From: Spirochaeta thermophila DSM 6578
GTDB taxonomy: Bacteria > Spirochaetota > Spirochaetia > Winmispirales > Winmispiraceae
Assembly (NCBI RefSeq): GCF_000184345.1
Contig: NC_017583.1
Span: 2,496,223 to 2,560,222 of the forward strand
Length of the DNA: 64,000 bases
Direction of reading: 5' to 3'
Both the position numbers and the translations under genes were made by a program. Position 1 is the stretch's first letter; the number at the start of each line of letters is the position of its first letter. The notes beneath the pieces are model-generated. The model was not told the origin of the DNA and did not search any database. It worked only from the letters and a program-made list of their open reading frames with translations. This document shows, piece by piece, positions 53,382 to 61,793 of the stretch.

Positions 53382-54410
53382 CTAGAAGTGGATACGCATC
53401 CCGCACTCGAGACGCAACGCCTCGGGGTGTCTCCCGTACCACGAGTCCTCTCCTCCCCACACCCATCCCACCCGTACCCAGTCCTCCACCCCACCCGACA
53501 CCCGCCCTCGCGCCCCGGGCCTCACCCCCACCTCCACCCACCCCATCCCGCTCCCATCACCGGCCGCCCACACCGCCCCTCCCTTCACCCACCCCCACTC
53601 CTCCACCTCCATCCCCACCTCCCCCTGCACGCTCCACCCCTCCCCGTACTCCCCCAGCACTCCCTCCTCCTGCCACACCCCCTCACCCACCACGCTCACC
53701 GTCCCCCACTCCTCCCCCCTCACCCACTCCACCGACCCCGCCCCCAGCCACGCACCCTCCACCCCCTCCCACGCCACTTCCGCCGCCCCCACCACCTCGC
53801 CGATCCCCACACTCACCCATCCCCCCGGCCGCTCCACCTCATCCTCCCTCCACACCACACTCACCCCCACCTCCGCCGCATCCCCCACCCACCCATCCAC
53901 CATCCCCGCCCACACGAGCCGTCCCCCCACTCCATCCCCCTCCCTCACCCCCACGAACCCCGACCCCCACACCCTGTCCCCCACCGCCCACCGCGTCCCC
54001 ACCCCATCCACCCCCACCGCATCCTCACCCCGCCACCGGTGGAGCCCATCCACGGGATGCACCCCGTAGCACACCCCGAGCGGAACCACCTGCCTCCCCA
54101 CGCGGACCGCACCCCACTCCCCCACCCCCTGCTCCACATACCCCTCGTAGAGCAGCACCCCCCCGTCCCACACCCCCTCATCATCCGCCTCCCCCTCCAC
54201 ACCCACCAGCACCACCCCCCTTCCCCCCTCATCCCCAAGCTCCACCCTCACCCTCCCCTCCATCCCCTTCTCCAACCACTCTTCACCCATCCAGTCCTCC
54301 GCCCACTCCCGCACCCGCACATACCCGAACACCCCCTCGAACGAACCGGAGACCACCTGTCCCCAGAGGAGCCCCCCGGCCAGGGACCACAGCACCACCC
54401 ATCGTCTCAT
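53382..54410 (-). CDS. Probable outer-membrane beta-barrel protein with extreme codon bias
   Basis: The 342-residue protein has a signal peptide (MRRWVVLWSLAGGLLWGQ) followed by many short beta strands rich in Gly, Val, Trp and Glu (GVVLVGVEGEADDEGVW, MGWVEVGVRPGARGRVSGG), ending in RIHF. A porin-like barrel is likely. Codon choice is striking: nearly all Val is GTG and Gly mostly GGG or GGA, leaving the plus strand almost purely C-rich. AGGAGGT precedes the ATG at 54410. It lies between the LolA-like gene and the ATPase. Confidence 0.75.
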   Translation of the reverse strand: MRRWVVLWSLAGGLLWGQVVSGSFEGVFGYVRVREWAEDWMGEEWLEKGMEGRVRVELGDEGGRGVVLVGVEGEADDEGVWDGGVLLYEGYVEQGVGEWGAVRVGRQVVPLGVCYGVHPVDGLHRWRGEDAVGVDGVGTRWAVGDRVWGSGFVGVREGDGVGGRLVWAGMVDGWVGDAAEVGVSVVWREDEVERPGGWVSVGIGEVVGAAEVAWEGVEGAWLGAGSVEWVRGEEWGTVSVVGEGVWQEEGVLGEYGEGWSVQGEVGMEVEEWGWVKGGAVWAAGDGSGMGWVEVGVRPGARGRVSGGVEDWVRVGWVWGGEDSWYGRHPEALRLECGMRIHF

Positions 54411-54420
54411 ACCGCACCTC

Positions 54421-55173
54421 CTATCTCGTGAGTGCAGCGAGCGAAAACCGCTCGTCCGGAAGCCCCTCCACCGCCTCCATGGTGCGCACCTCCACCACCG
54501 AGTAGGCCCCCTCCTGCTCCAGGGACTCCACGCGCCACAGCGTCGGCCGCACCCTCCCCGCCACATCCTTGAGCCCCGAGAACCACAACACCTTAAGCAG
54601 AAACCCCGACTTGGAGTAGAACTCCATCTTCCAGGGGATGGACCCCTCCTTCACGATCCAGACCCGTAGCCTCCCGTAGGGGGCACCTCTGTGCGCCGCC
54701 TTCGCATCCACCACATACGCCTCCACGATCCCCAGCTCGGGATGCTCCACCCGTTCCGTCCCCGAGAGCACGGCAGTATAGTCGTCCGAGTACTGAGGAT
54801 CGCTCACATCGTGATTGGAGAAGAGGCTCCCCTGGAACGAGGCCGTAGCAGAGAGCCGCACCGGTCGCCGCGACCCCGCGTGTGGATTGAACATCCACAA
54901 CGCCCCCTCCTTCTGGAGGAAGCGGAGCCCCTTCGACCGGGCAGGCTCCATGATCTCCATCAGCGTCCCCACCCCCTCCTTGTACCACGCCTCGAAGACC
55001 ATGGGCGCCGGATCCCTTCTGTCCGGATAGTCGGTCTCGAGCGAGAAGACCGCATGGTACTCCGAGGGGGCGATCACTCGCTCCATCTCCCTGAGGAGCT
55101 CGTCCGCTCCCCTCTCCTGTGCAGCCAGCACCGCCACCCCCACGAACCAGAGCAGTACCATCATTCGTCTCAT
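54421..55173 (-). CDS. LolA-like outer-membrane lipoprotein-sorting family protein
   Basis: The 250-residue protein has a signal peptide (MRRMMVLLWFVGVAVLAAQ). The LolA/LppX-like half-barrel pattern follows (DPAPMVFEAWYKEGVGTLMEIMEP, KGLRFLQKEGALWMFNP, GRLRVWIVKEGSIPWKMEF). Such proteins carry lipid or lipoprotein across the periplasm. GGAGGTGATCG precedes the ATG, which overlaps the regulator stop (ATGA). It is encoded in front of an outer-membrane protein and a LolCDE-like transporter. Confidence 0.82.
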   Translation of the reverse strand: MRRMMVLLWFVGVAVLAAQERGADELLREMERVIAPSEYHAVFSLETDYPDRRDPAPMVFEAWYKEGVGTLMEIMEPARSKGLRFLQKEGALWMFNPHAGSRRPVRLSATASFQGSLFSNHDVSDPQYSDDYTAVLSGTERVEHPELGIVEAYVVDAKAAHRGAPYGRLRVWIVKEGSIPWKMEFYSKSGFLLKVLWFSGLKDVAGRVRPTLWRVESLEQEGAYSVVEVRTMEAVEGLPDERFSLAALTR

Positions 55174-55484
55174 CGATCACCTCCATCCAAAGTAGATCTC
55201 TGCGAGAGAACCTCCTCAACGAACGAGAGGTACCGTTGGAACTCCCGCCTTCCTTTTTCCGTGAGAAAGTAGACGGTCTGCACCCCATCCCCCACCAATT
55301 CCTTCTCCTTCCCCACGTAACCCGCCGTCACGAGCTTCTCGAGATGAGAATACAGTGCGCCGTCGGTCAGCCCGAGGGCCCTCTTGAGACCGAGGAACGA
55401 AGCCCTCCCGTCCCTGTAGAGAATGGTGATGAGAGAAAGCCTCGTCCGCTCGAAGAACACCTGATCAAACTGGGTGTAGAGCAT
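55170..55484 (-). CDS. Winged-helix transcriptional regulator (PadR/MarR-like)
   Basis: The 104-residue protein is mostly one winged-helix domain (FERTRLSLITILYRDGRASFLGLKRALGLTDGALYSHLEKLVTAGYV) with a wing (VQTVYFLTEKGRREFQRYL). It matches the small HTH_34-type regulators that sit next to membrane partner genes. It overlaps the membrane gene by 20 bases. Two 14-base dyads downstream of the operon promoter are a likely self-operator. The ATG at 55484 fits domain size. Confidence 0.88.
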   Translation of the reverse strand: MLYTQFDQVFFERTRLSLITILYRDGRASFLGLKRALGLTDGALYSHLEKLVTAGYVGKEKELVGDGVQTVYFLTEKGRREFQRYLSFVEEVLSQRSTLDGGDR

Positions 55485-56082
55485 CCTGCTCGAACCTCCT
55501 CTCCCAGAACCGGAACGCCACACCCGAACCCACATAGAAAAGCCCCACCATCACACCGCCCGCCAGGTAGAGCCACGACGAGGACCACCCCCCTATCCAA
55601 AGGAACACACCCACGAAGAGCAACCCCATCGCAGGAATGAAGAGCTCCGGATAGCTCATGAGCCCATAGAACAGGAGTGGGAGCGACCCCACCATCACGT
55701 AAAGCCCCGGCACATCCCTTCCCGTATCGAGGAGGGCATAGACGAGGGCCCCGCACACCACCATCACCCCCACCGCCGCGAGCATGAGGCGCACCATCCG
55801 GGGAGAGAAGAGCACCATGCCGAAGCGTCTGCTCTGACGAACCCAGGAGACCGTCTCACCCACCGCACCCACCACAACGAGGGGAAGCCACACCCCCAGG
55901 AAACACTCCTGCTCCGACCAGCCGAGACGCCCCACCCACCACGAGAGGAACGTCCCCAGAAACACGAGGAGACCCCACAAGAAGAAGGCCCAGGCCTCCA
56001 CCAGAGGATACCCCTCCCGCTCCGTGAGGATACGCTTTATCTCCTTGATGTCCTCGAGGTACTGTTCGAGCTCCCTGTCCAT
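55465..56082 (-). CDS. Membrane protein of unknown function, first gene of the export operon
   Basis: The 205-residue protein has a cytoplasmic N-terminus (MDRELEQYLEDIKEIKRILTE) and five to six membrane helices (AWAFFLWGLLVFLGTFLSWW, LMLAAVGVMVVCGALVYALL, WLYLAGGVMVGLFYVGSG). I know no function. Its tight coupling with a small winged-helix gene suggests it modulates or senses for that regulator. GGAGGCGGT precedes the ATG at 56082. Confidence 0.8.
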   Translation of the reverse strand: MDRELEQYLEDIKEIKRILTEREGYPLVEAWAFFLWGLLVFLGTFLSWWVGRLGWSEQECFLGVWLPLVVVGAVGETVSWVRQSRRFGMVLFSPRMVRLMLAAVGVMVVCGALVYALLDTGRDVPGLYVMVGSLPLLFYGLMSYPELFIPAMGLLFVGVFLWIGGWSSSWLYLAGGVMVGLFYVGSGVAFRFWERRFEQDALHPV

Positions 56083-56092
56083 ACCGCCTCCA

Positions 56093-56124
56093 CTTTGCAT
56101 CACAAAACGACTTTGCAATACAAA
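56093..56124 (-). promoter_or_regulatory. Tandem 14-base operator repeats
   Basis: On the plus strand CTTTGCATCACAAA (56093-56106) and CTTTGCAATACAAA (56111-56124) match at 11 of 14 positions. Each is an imperfect dyad (TTTG/CAAA), with an 18-base period. They lie from the -10 box to about +25 of the operon promoter, as expected for repression by the encoded winged-helix protein. Confidence 0.6.
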
Positions 56125-56152
56125 GTATACGCCACAAAACCCCTCCTGTCAA
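56124..56152 (-). promoter_or_regulatory. Promoter of the eight-gene export operon
   Basis: Minus strand TTGACA (56152-56147), an exact 17-base spacer and TATACT (56129-56124) give a near-consensus promoter. Transcription would begin near 56117, about 35 bases before the first ATG. Confidence 0.75.
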
Positions 56153-56174
56153 CACCCCTCAGACAGAACCGTCC

Positions 56175-57038
56175 TCACTCCCCGCCGAGGAGCACCTCGA
56201 TCAGCCGTTCCAGGTCGTCCTTGGAGAAATAGGCGATCTCCACCACCCCCCGCTCGAGCGAACCCTTGATCCGCACCTTGGTCCCCAAGCGCTCGATACA
56301 CCGATCCTCCAAATCCCTGAGAAAGGGATCCCTCGCGCGCTCATCCGCCGGCGTCTTCCGACCCGCGGCATCCCCCGCAACCCTCGCAGCCCGACGCTCC
56401 GCCTCACGCACCGAGAGCCCCTCCTTCACGATCTGGGAGAACAAGCGCCTTCGGCCCTCATCATCCGGCACGGAGAGGATGGCCCTCGCATGCCCGGGCG
56501 TGATCGTCCGCTCGTCGAGCGCCCGCTGCATCTCCTCGGGAAGCTGGAGCAACCTGAGGGCATTGGCGATCACGGGCCTGCTCTTTCCCAACCGCTCTGC
56601 GAGTTGCTCCTGCGTGAGGCCTGCGTGCTCCATGAGGGCACGGTAGGCTTGTGCCTCCTCGATGGGGGTCAGATCCTCCCGCTGGATGTTCTCTATGAGG
56701 GCGATCTCCAGACGCTCCTGCTCAGTGAAGGAACGGACGATCACCGGTACGGTCGTACGCCCTGCGAGCTTCGCCGCCCTGTATCGCCGCTCCCCTGCCA
56801 CGATCCTGAACTTCCCCCCGGGAAGCTCCTCCACGAGGAGCGGCTGGAGCACCCCCTTTTCTTTGATCGACCTCGCCAGATCCTCGAGCGCCGCCTCGTC
56901 GAAGTGCTTCCGCGGCTGTCCCTCCTGAGGGACCAGACGCTCCACCTCCACCTCCCGGAGCGAACCCTCCTCTTCGGAAAAATCGAGCCCTCCCCCCAAC
57001 AAGGCGTCGATCCCCTTGCCCAGTCCTCGCTTAGCCAC
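56175..57038 (-). CDS. parB: Chromosome partitioning protein ParB (Spo0J)
   Basis: ParB binds parS, spreads using CTP and guides origin segregation. The 287-residue protein has the N-terminal ParA-contact KRGLGKGIDALLGG and the CTPase motif GERRYRAAK. ENIQREDLTPIEEA and a helix-turn-helix (LTQEQLAERLGKSRPVIANALRLLQLP) follow, then a C-terminal dimer domain. The start is GTG at 57038 with GAGGAGG upstream, overlapping parA by eight bases. A perfect parS site lies 2.2 kb away. Confidence 0.96.
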   Translation of the reverse strand: MAKRGLGKGIDALLGGGLDFSEEEGSLREVEVERLVPQEGQPRKHFDEAALEDLARSIKEKGVLQPLLVEELPGGKFRIVAGERRYRAAKLAGRTTVPVIVRSFTEQERLEIALIENIQREDLTPIEEAQAYRALMEHAGLTQEQLAERLGKSRPVIANALRLLQLPEEMQRALDERTITPGHARAILSVPDDEGRRRLFSQIVKEGLSVREAERRAARVAGDAAGRKTPADERARDPFLRDLEDRCIERLGTKVRIKGSLERGVVEIAYFSKDDLERLIEVLLGGE

Positions 57039-57780
57039 GGGACAGCACCTCCTCTGCGAGTTTCTTGTAGCTCTTCGCCCCGATGCTCCCCGGATCATAG
57101 AGATTTATGGGAAGCCCATGCGAGGGCGCCTCGGACAGACGCACGTTGCGCGGAATGATCGTCCTGAACACCTTGCGGCCGAAATGGCCCACCACATTCT
57201 CCACCACCTCATGTGCGAGCCTGGTACGCGAATCGAACATGGTGAAGATGATACCCCCTATCGTGAGAGAGGGATTGAAGCGCTGTCTCACCCGATCCAC
57301 CGTGGAGAGGAGGAGAGAGAGCCCCTCGAGGGCGAAGTACTCGCACTGGAGCGGAATGTAGACCGTCTCCGCCGCCACGAGCCCGTTCACGGTGAGCACC
57401 CCCAGAGAGGGAGGAGAGTCGATGAACACATAGTCATACGAAGCCTTCACCTCGGAAAGGGCTTTCTTCAACAGGAACTCCCTCCCCTCCACATCGACCA
57501 GTTCCACATTCGCTCCGGTGAGGTGGATGGTGGAGGGGATCACCTCGAGACGATCCACCGGCGTCGCATGGATCGCCCGGGAGATCTCCGCATCTCCCCT
57601 CAACACCTCGTAGATGGTGGGGAGCTTTCCCCGGGCCCCCACACTGCTCGAGAGATTCGCCTGGGGATCGAAGTCCACGAGGAGCACCCGCTTTCCCATC
57701 TCGGCGAGATAGGCTCCGAGGTTCACCGCCGTTGTGGTCTTTCCCACTCCACCCTTCTGGTTCGCGAACACCACCACCAT
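57031..57780 (-). CDS. parA: Chromosome partitioning ATPase ParA (Soj)
   Basis: The 249-residue ATPase has the deviant Walker A KGGVGKTT, the VDFDPQANLSSSVG motif and the FIDSPPSLG Walker B. It forms the gradient that moves ParB-parS complexes. The ATG at 57780 begins MVVVFANQKGG. No ribosome site lies before it and TATACT ends six bases upstream, so the message may be leaderless. It is coupled to parB. Confidence 0.96.
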   Translation of the reverse strand: MVVVFANQKGGVGKTTTAVNLGAYLAEMGKRVLLVDFDPQANLSSSVGARGKLPTIYEVLRGDAEISRAIHATPVDRLEVIPSTIHLTGANVELVDVEGREFLLKKALSEVKASYDYVFIDSPPSLGVLTVNGLVAAETVYIPLQCEYFALEGLSLLLSTVDRVRQRFNPSLTIGGIIFTMFDSRTRLAHEVVENVVGHFGRKVFRTIIPRNVRLSEAPSHGLPINLYDPGSIGAKSYKKLAEEVLSRG

Positions 57781-57786
57781 GCGGAA

Positions 57787-57792
57787 AGTATA
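57787..57792 (-). promoter_or_regulatory. -10 box of parA
   Basis: Minus strand TATACT (57792-57787) lies six bases before the parA ATG. The -35 region is weak (TTCATT at a 17-base spacing). It would start transcription at the ATG. Confidence 0.35.
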
Positions 57793-57897
57793 TCCCAGAG
57801 AAAGAGAAAATGAAAGAGTCGCCCCCTCACCTTGATAGGTCCGTCCGGACTCGCTACATTTGTATATAACGACACATGCCACGGAGGACACGACGAG

Positions 57898-58122
57898 ATG
57901 ACCAAAACGGACGTCGAAAAGGTGATCAACGAGATCCGACCGGCACTCAAGGCCGACGGCGGGGACATCCAGCTCCTGGAGGTGACGGAGCAGGGGGTGG
58001 TGAAAGTCCGCCTCACCGGAGCATGTCACGGCTGCCCCATGTCCCAGATCACCCTCAAACAGGGGGTGGAAGCGTATCTCAAGAGAAAACTCCCCGAAAT
58101 CTCCTCGGTGGAAGCGGTGTAA
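57898..58122 (+). CDS. NifU C-terminal-domain (Nfu-type) iron-sulfur carrier
   Basis: The 74-residue protein is a lone Nfu domain: VEKVINEIRPALKADGGDIQLLEV followed by the cluster-binding CxxC in GACHGCPMSQITLKQGVEAYL. It likely holds or passes on a 4Fe-4S cluster. GGAGG precedes the ATG at 57898. It is divergent from parA and followed by add after a 55-base gap. Confidence 0.92.
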   Translation: MTKTDVEKVINEIRPALKADGGDIQLLEVTEQGVVKVRLTGACHGCPMSQITLKQGVEAYLKRKLPEISSVEAV

Positions 58123-58177
58123 ACCTATACCTTATACCCCGCCCTGCCGATACAAGAACCAGAAGAAAGGGCCTGCC

Positions 58178-59239
58178 ATGGACATGTCACATCTTCCGAA
58201 GCCAGTGTTTGCAGCCTTTCCAAAAGTGGAACTCCATCGACACCTGGAGGGAACCTTCTCAGGGAAGGCCCTTCACGCCATCGCCCTGAGAAACGGCCTC
58301 GAGGTCCCCTCGGATTACGAGGAATTCAAGAAGGCCGCCCAGTTCCCCAGGGATTCCGAACCCGACTTCCTCACCTTCCTCTCCAAGTTCCGGACCGACT
58401 GGTACAGGTCACTGGAGGACGTCGAGGAGATCACCTATCACTCGGTGAAGGAAATCGCCCGGGACGGCATATTCTACATCGAACTTCGATTCTCCCCCGA
58501 ACACTTCGCCCTCAACAACGACTTCGATCGGCAGGAGGTGACCAGACTCGTCATAGAGGCGGGCAACACCGCGGCCAAAGAGGCCGGATTCCACATCCGT
58601 TACCTCATCACCTTCAATCGAAACAAACAGGACCAATACCAGATGCTCGAACTCTACGAGAAGATCCGGGAGCTCGACATCCCGGAGATCGTGGGCATAG
58701 ACCTCGCAGGTGACGAGCTTCACTACGGACCCGAACTCTTCACGGACTTCTTTCGGCGCATCAAGAAGGACGGCCGCTACAAGAGCACCATCCATGCGGG
58801 AGAGGTGACACCTCCGGAGGAGATCTGGAAGGCGATCAAGACGCTCGGTGCGGACAGGATCGGACACGGCACCTCCGCGATCCACGACGAATCGCTCCAG
58901 GACTATCTGAAGGAACACTTCATCGCCCTCGAGCAATGCATCACATCCAACTACCAGACCGGCGCCTGGACGGATCCCGGGACCCACCCCTTCGGAAGAC
59001 TCTACAAAAGAGGGGTTCCCGTCACCCTGAACTCCGACGATCCCTTCATCCAGGACACCGATCTCACCGACGATTACATGAAGGCGGCAGCCGCATTCGG
59101 TCTCGATTTCAATGACTTCTCGGAGATCAACCGATGCGCCCTCCGATCATCCTTCCTCCCGGAGACGGAGAAAAAGGCCCTGCTGGTCGAATACGAAAAA
59201 GCCCTTGAAGCGTTTTTCCTCTCCCATCCCACACAGTAA
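58178..59239 (+). CDS. add: Adenosine deaminase family protein
   Basis: The 353-residue protein has the metal-site HxH (ELHRHLEGTFS), the catalytic His/Glu motif (STIHAGEVTPP), IGHGTSA and NSDDPFI, all in the usual order. It converts adenosine to inosine; related enzymes act on adenine or modified nucleosides, so the substrate is not certain. The second in-frame ATG (58184) is also possible. With deoD it suggests purine salvage. Confidence 0.9.
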   Translation: MDMSHLPKPVFAAFPKVELHRHLEGTFSGKALHAIALRNGLEVPSDYEEFKKAAQFPRDSEPDFLTFLSKFRTDWYRSLEDVEEITYHSVKEIARDGIFYIELRFSPEHFALNNDFDRQEVTRLVIEAGNTAAKEAGFHIRYLITFNRNKQDQYQMLELYEKIRELDIPEIVGIDLAGDELHYGPELFTDFFRRIKKDGRYKSTIHAGEVTPPEEIWKAIKTLGADRIGHGTSAIHDESLQDYLKEHFIALEQCITSNYQTGAWTDPGTHPFGRLYKRGVPVTLNSDDPFIQDTDLTDDYMKAAAAFGLDFNDFSEINRCALRSSFLPETEKKALLVEYEKALEAFFLSHPTQ

Positions 59240-59263
59240 GACTCTTCACCAGACCAAAAACAA

Positions 59264-59293
59264 GGGGGACTGTTTCACGTGAAACAGTCCCCC
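59264..59293. repeat. 30-base perfect palindrome holding parS; possible gyrA terminator
   Basis: Fifteen-base arms pair perfectly: GGGGGACTGTTTCAC and its complement. The centre is parS. In the gyrA direction the stem is followed by TTGTTTTTGG, so the same element could end gyrA transcripts. It lies between the convergent add and gyrA stops. Confidence 0.85.
59271..59286. other. parS centromere site
   Basis: TGTTTCACGTGAAACA is an exact match to the ParB/Spo0J site consensus known from Bacillus subtilis and widely conserved. It lies 2.2 kb from parB and near gyrA, consistent with an origin-proximal centromere. I saw no other such site in the window. Confidence 0.95.
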
Positions 59294-59315
59294 GTTTCCC
59301 ACCGCTCCCGGCGGA

Positions 59316-61745
59316 TCATTTCTCCCTTGCCACCCTGTCCACAGAGACCACATAGTCCGGTTTCTCGAGATTCACCACCTTCACGCCCGCCGCCTGTCTC
59401 CCGAGCACGGAGATATCCTTCACCGCGAGCTTGATGATGTTTCCCTGAGCCGTCACGATCATCACATCATCCTTGGCCTCGACCGACAGCACCGCCGCGA
59501 GTTCTCCGGTCCGAGCCGACACCTTATAGACGATCTGTCCCTTCGTACCCCTCCCGTGCGCCGTGAACTGGGAAAACCCCACCCGTTTCCCGTATCCTCC
59601 GGACGTCACGAGGAGGAGATCCTTCCCCTCTTCCACCGGGACCGCCCCGCACACCTCGTCCCCGGGTTCCAGCTTCACGGCCGTCACACCCCTTGCCGCC
59701 CTCCCCATGCTCCTGAACTCCTCCTCCTTGCAACGCAACCCGTGCCCCCTCCTGGTCACGATCATCACCTCCCCCTTTCCTTCCGTGAGAAAGGCGTCTA
59801 CCAGATAATCCCCCTTCTCGAGCCCTATCGCGATCACCCCCCGCGTCCGTGCGTTCGAGAGGGCCGGCACCGGAAGCCTCTTGGCGAGCCCCTTCGCGGT
59901 GATCATGAATACCTCACGCTCCTCCTCGAAGGTCTCCACCGAGACCACCGCACTCACCTGCTCATCAGGCGACAACTGGACGAGACTCCTGATGCTCTTC
60001 CCCTGCGAGACCCTCGACCCTTCGGGAATCTCATGCACCTTGAGATAGTAGGCCTTGCCTTCATTGGAGAGAAACAGGATGTAATCATGCGTGGAGGCCA
60101 CGAAGAGGTGGGACACCACGTCGTCCCCACTCAGCTTTCCACCCATGAGCCCTTTGCCCCCCCTCCCCTGACGCCTGTAGGCACTCACCGGCATCCTTTT
60201 GATCAAACCATCACGGGAGACGAGGACCACCATGTCCTCCTTCTGGATGAGGTCTTCGATATCGAGATCCTCCGCCTCCTCCGCCACGATCTCGGTCCGC
60301 CGCTCGTCGCCGTATCCTTTCGCGAGCTCGAGCGTCTCATTCTTCACCACCTCCAGTATCTTCCTCTCGCTCCCGAGGAGCTCCTTGAGCTCTTCTATGA
60401 GCTTGAGCGTGGCCTCCAGCTCTTCAATGATCTTTCTCGTCTCGAGGCTCGTGAGCTTCTGAAGCCGCATATCGAGGATCGCCTGTGCCTGACGCTCGGA
60501 AAGCCCGAATCGACGCATGAGATTGTTCCGGGCGCTGTCCACCGTTCGCGATTTCTTGATGATCGCGATCACCTCGTCGATATTGTCGAGTGCGATCTTG
60601 AGCCCCTCCAGGATATGAGCCCGTTCCTCCGCCTTCCGGAGATCGTACTGCGCCCTCCTGGTCACCACCTCCTTCCTGTGGGAGATGAAATGCTGGATGA
60701 TCTCCTTCAAGGTGAGGGTCTGCGGTTTTCCTCCCACGAGGGCCAGGGCATTCACGTGAAAGGTGGTCTGGAGCGGGGTCATGGAGAAGAGCCGGTTGAT
60801 CACCACTTTGGGGATCACCCCTCTCTTGAGCTCGAAGACGATCCTGAGCCCATTCCTGTCGGACTCGTCCCGGATCTCCGATATCCCCTCTATCTTCTTG
60901 TCCCTCACCAGGGAAGCCACGCGCTCGAGGAGACTCGACTTGTTCACCGCATAGGGGATCTCGGTGACCACGATCGCTTCCCTCCCCGATCTGAGGGTCT
61001 CGAGCGAAAGGCGGGCCCGTACCACCACCCCGCCCTTTCCCGTGAGGTACGCACTCCGTATCCCCTTCTTCCCGAAGATGATGCCTCCCGTGGGGAAATC
61101 GGGCCCCTTCACGTAGCGGAGGAGGTCCTTGGGCGGGATCTCGGGGTTGTCTATCACCGCGGCGATCGCCCTGCTCACCTCGCCGAGGTTGTGGGGAGGT
61201 ATGTTGGTGGCCATCCCCACGGCGATCCCGCTCGCTCCATTGATCAACAGGTAGGGCACGGCCGCAGGGAGCACGGCGGGCTCTTTCAGGCTCTCGTCGT
61301 AATTGGGAACGAAGTCCACCGTCTCCTTGTTGATGTCCCTGAGCATCTCCTCGGCGATCTTGTGGAGCTTCGCCTCCGTATACCTCATCGCCGCAGGGGG
61401 ATCGCCGTCTATCGATCCGAAATTCCCTTGGCCGATGACCATCGGGTACCTCATGGAGAACTCTTGGGCAAGCCTCACGAGGGCATCGTAGATACTCTGG
61501 TCCCCATGAGGATGGTACTTACCGAGCACGTCACCAACGATACGACCGCTCTTCTTGAACGGTCTGTCGTGTCTGAGTCCCATCTCGTACATCGCATAGA
61601 GGATGCGCCTCTGCACCGGCTTGAGCCCGTCCCTCACGTCGGGAAGAGCCCGGCTCACGATGACCGACATCGCATAATTGAGATAGGATTCCTTGATCTC
61701 CTCTTCTATGGGAACAGGAACGACCTTCCCTTTCAGATCAGCCAC
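59316..61745 (-). CDS. gyrA: DNA gyrase subunit A
   Basis: GyrA cuts and rejoins DNA. The 809-residue protein has the catalytic tyrosine in [10 protein letters not shown] and the winged-helix DNA-binding region. Six beta-pinwheel repeats follow, including a GyrA box QGRGGKG. The residue equal to E. coli Ser83 is Gln ([10 protein letters not shown]), which may affect quinolone response. The start is GTG with GAGGAG seven bases upstream. It follows gyrB by 48 bases. Confidence 0.97.
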   Translation of the reverse strand: MADLKGKVVPVPIEEEIKESYLNYAMSVIVSRALPDVRDGLKPVQRRILYAMYEMGLRHDRPFKKSGRIVGDVLGKYHPHGDQSIYDALVRLAQEFSMRYPMVIGQGNFGSIDGDPPAAMRYTEAKLHKIAEEMLRDINKETVDFVPNYDESLKEPAVLPAAVPYLLINGASGIAVGMATNIPPHNLGEVSRAIAAVIDNPEIPPKDLLRYVKGPDFPTGGIIFGKKGIRSAYLTGKGGVVVRARLSLETLRSGREAIVVTEIPYAVNKSSLLERVASLVRDKKIEGISEIRDESDRNGLRIVFELKRGVIPKVVINRLFSMTPLQTTFHVNALALVGGKPQTLTLKEIIQHFISHRKEVVTRRAQYDLRKAEERAHILEGLKIALDNIDEVIAIIKKSRTVDSARNNLMRRFGLSERQAQAILDMRLQKLTSLETRKIIEELEATLKLIEELKELLGSERKILEVVKNETLELAKGYGDERRTEIVAEEAEDLDIEDLIQKEDMVVLVSRDGLIKRMPVSAYRRQGRGGKGLMGGKLSGDDVVSHLFVASTHDYILFLSNEGKAYYLKVHEIPEGSRVSQGKSIRSLVQLSPDEQVSAVVSVETFEEEREVFMITAKGLAKRLPVPALSNARTRGVIAIGLEKGDYLVDAFLTEGKGEVMIVTRRGHGLRCKEEEFRSMGRAARGVTAVKLEPGDEVCGAVPVEEGKDLLLVTSGGYGKRVGFSQFTAHGRGTKGQIVYKVSARTGELAAVLSVEAKDDVMIVTAQGNIIKLAVKDISVLGRQAAGVKVVNLEKPDYVVSVDRVAREK

Positions 61746-61793
61746 GGAACACTCCTCGTAAAGATAAAGTCTTCATCCCGATTTCAGGGGATC

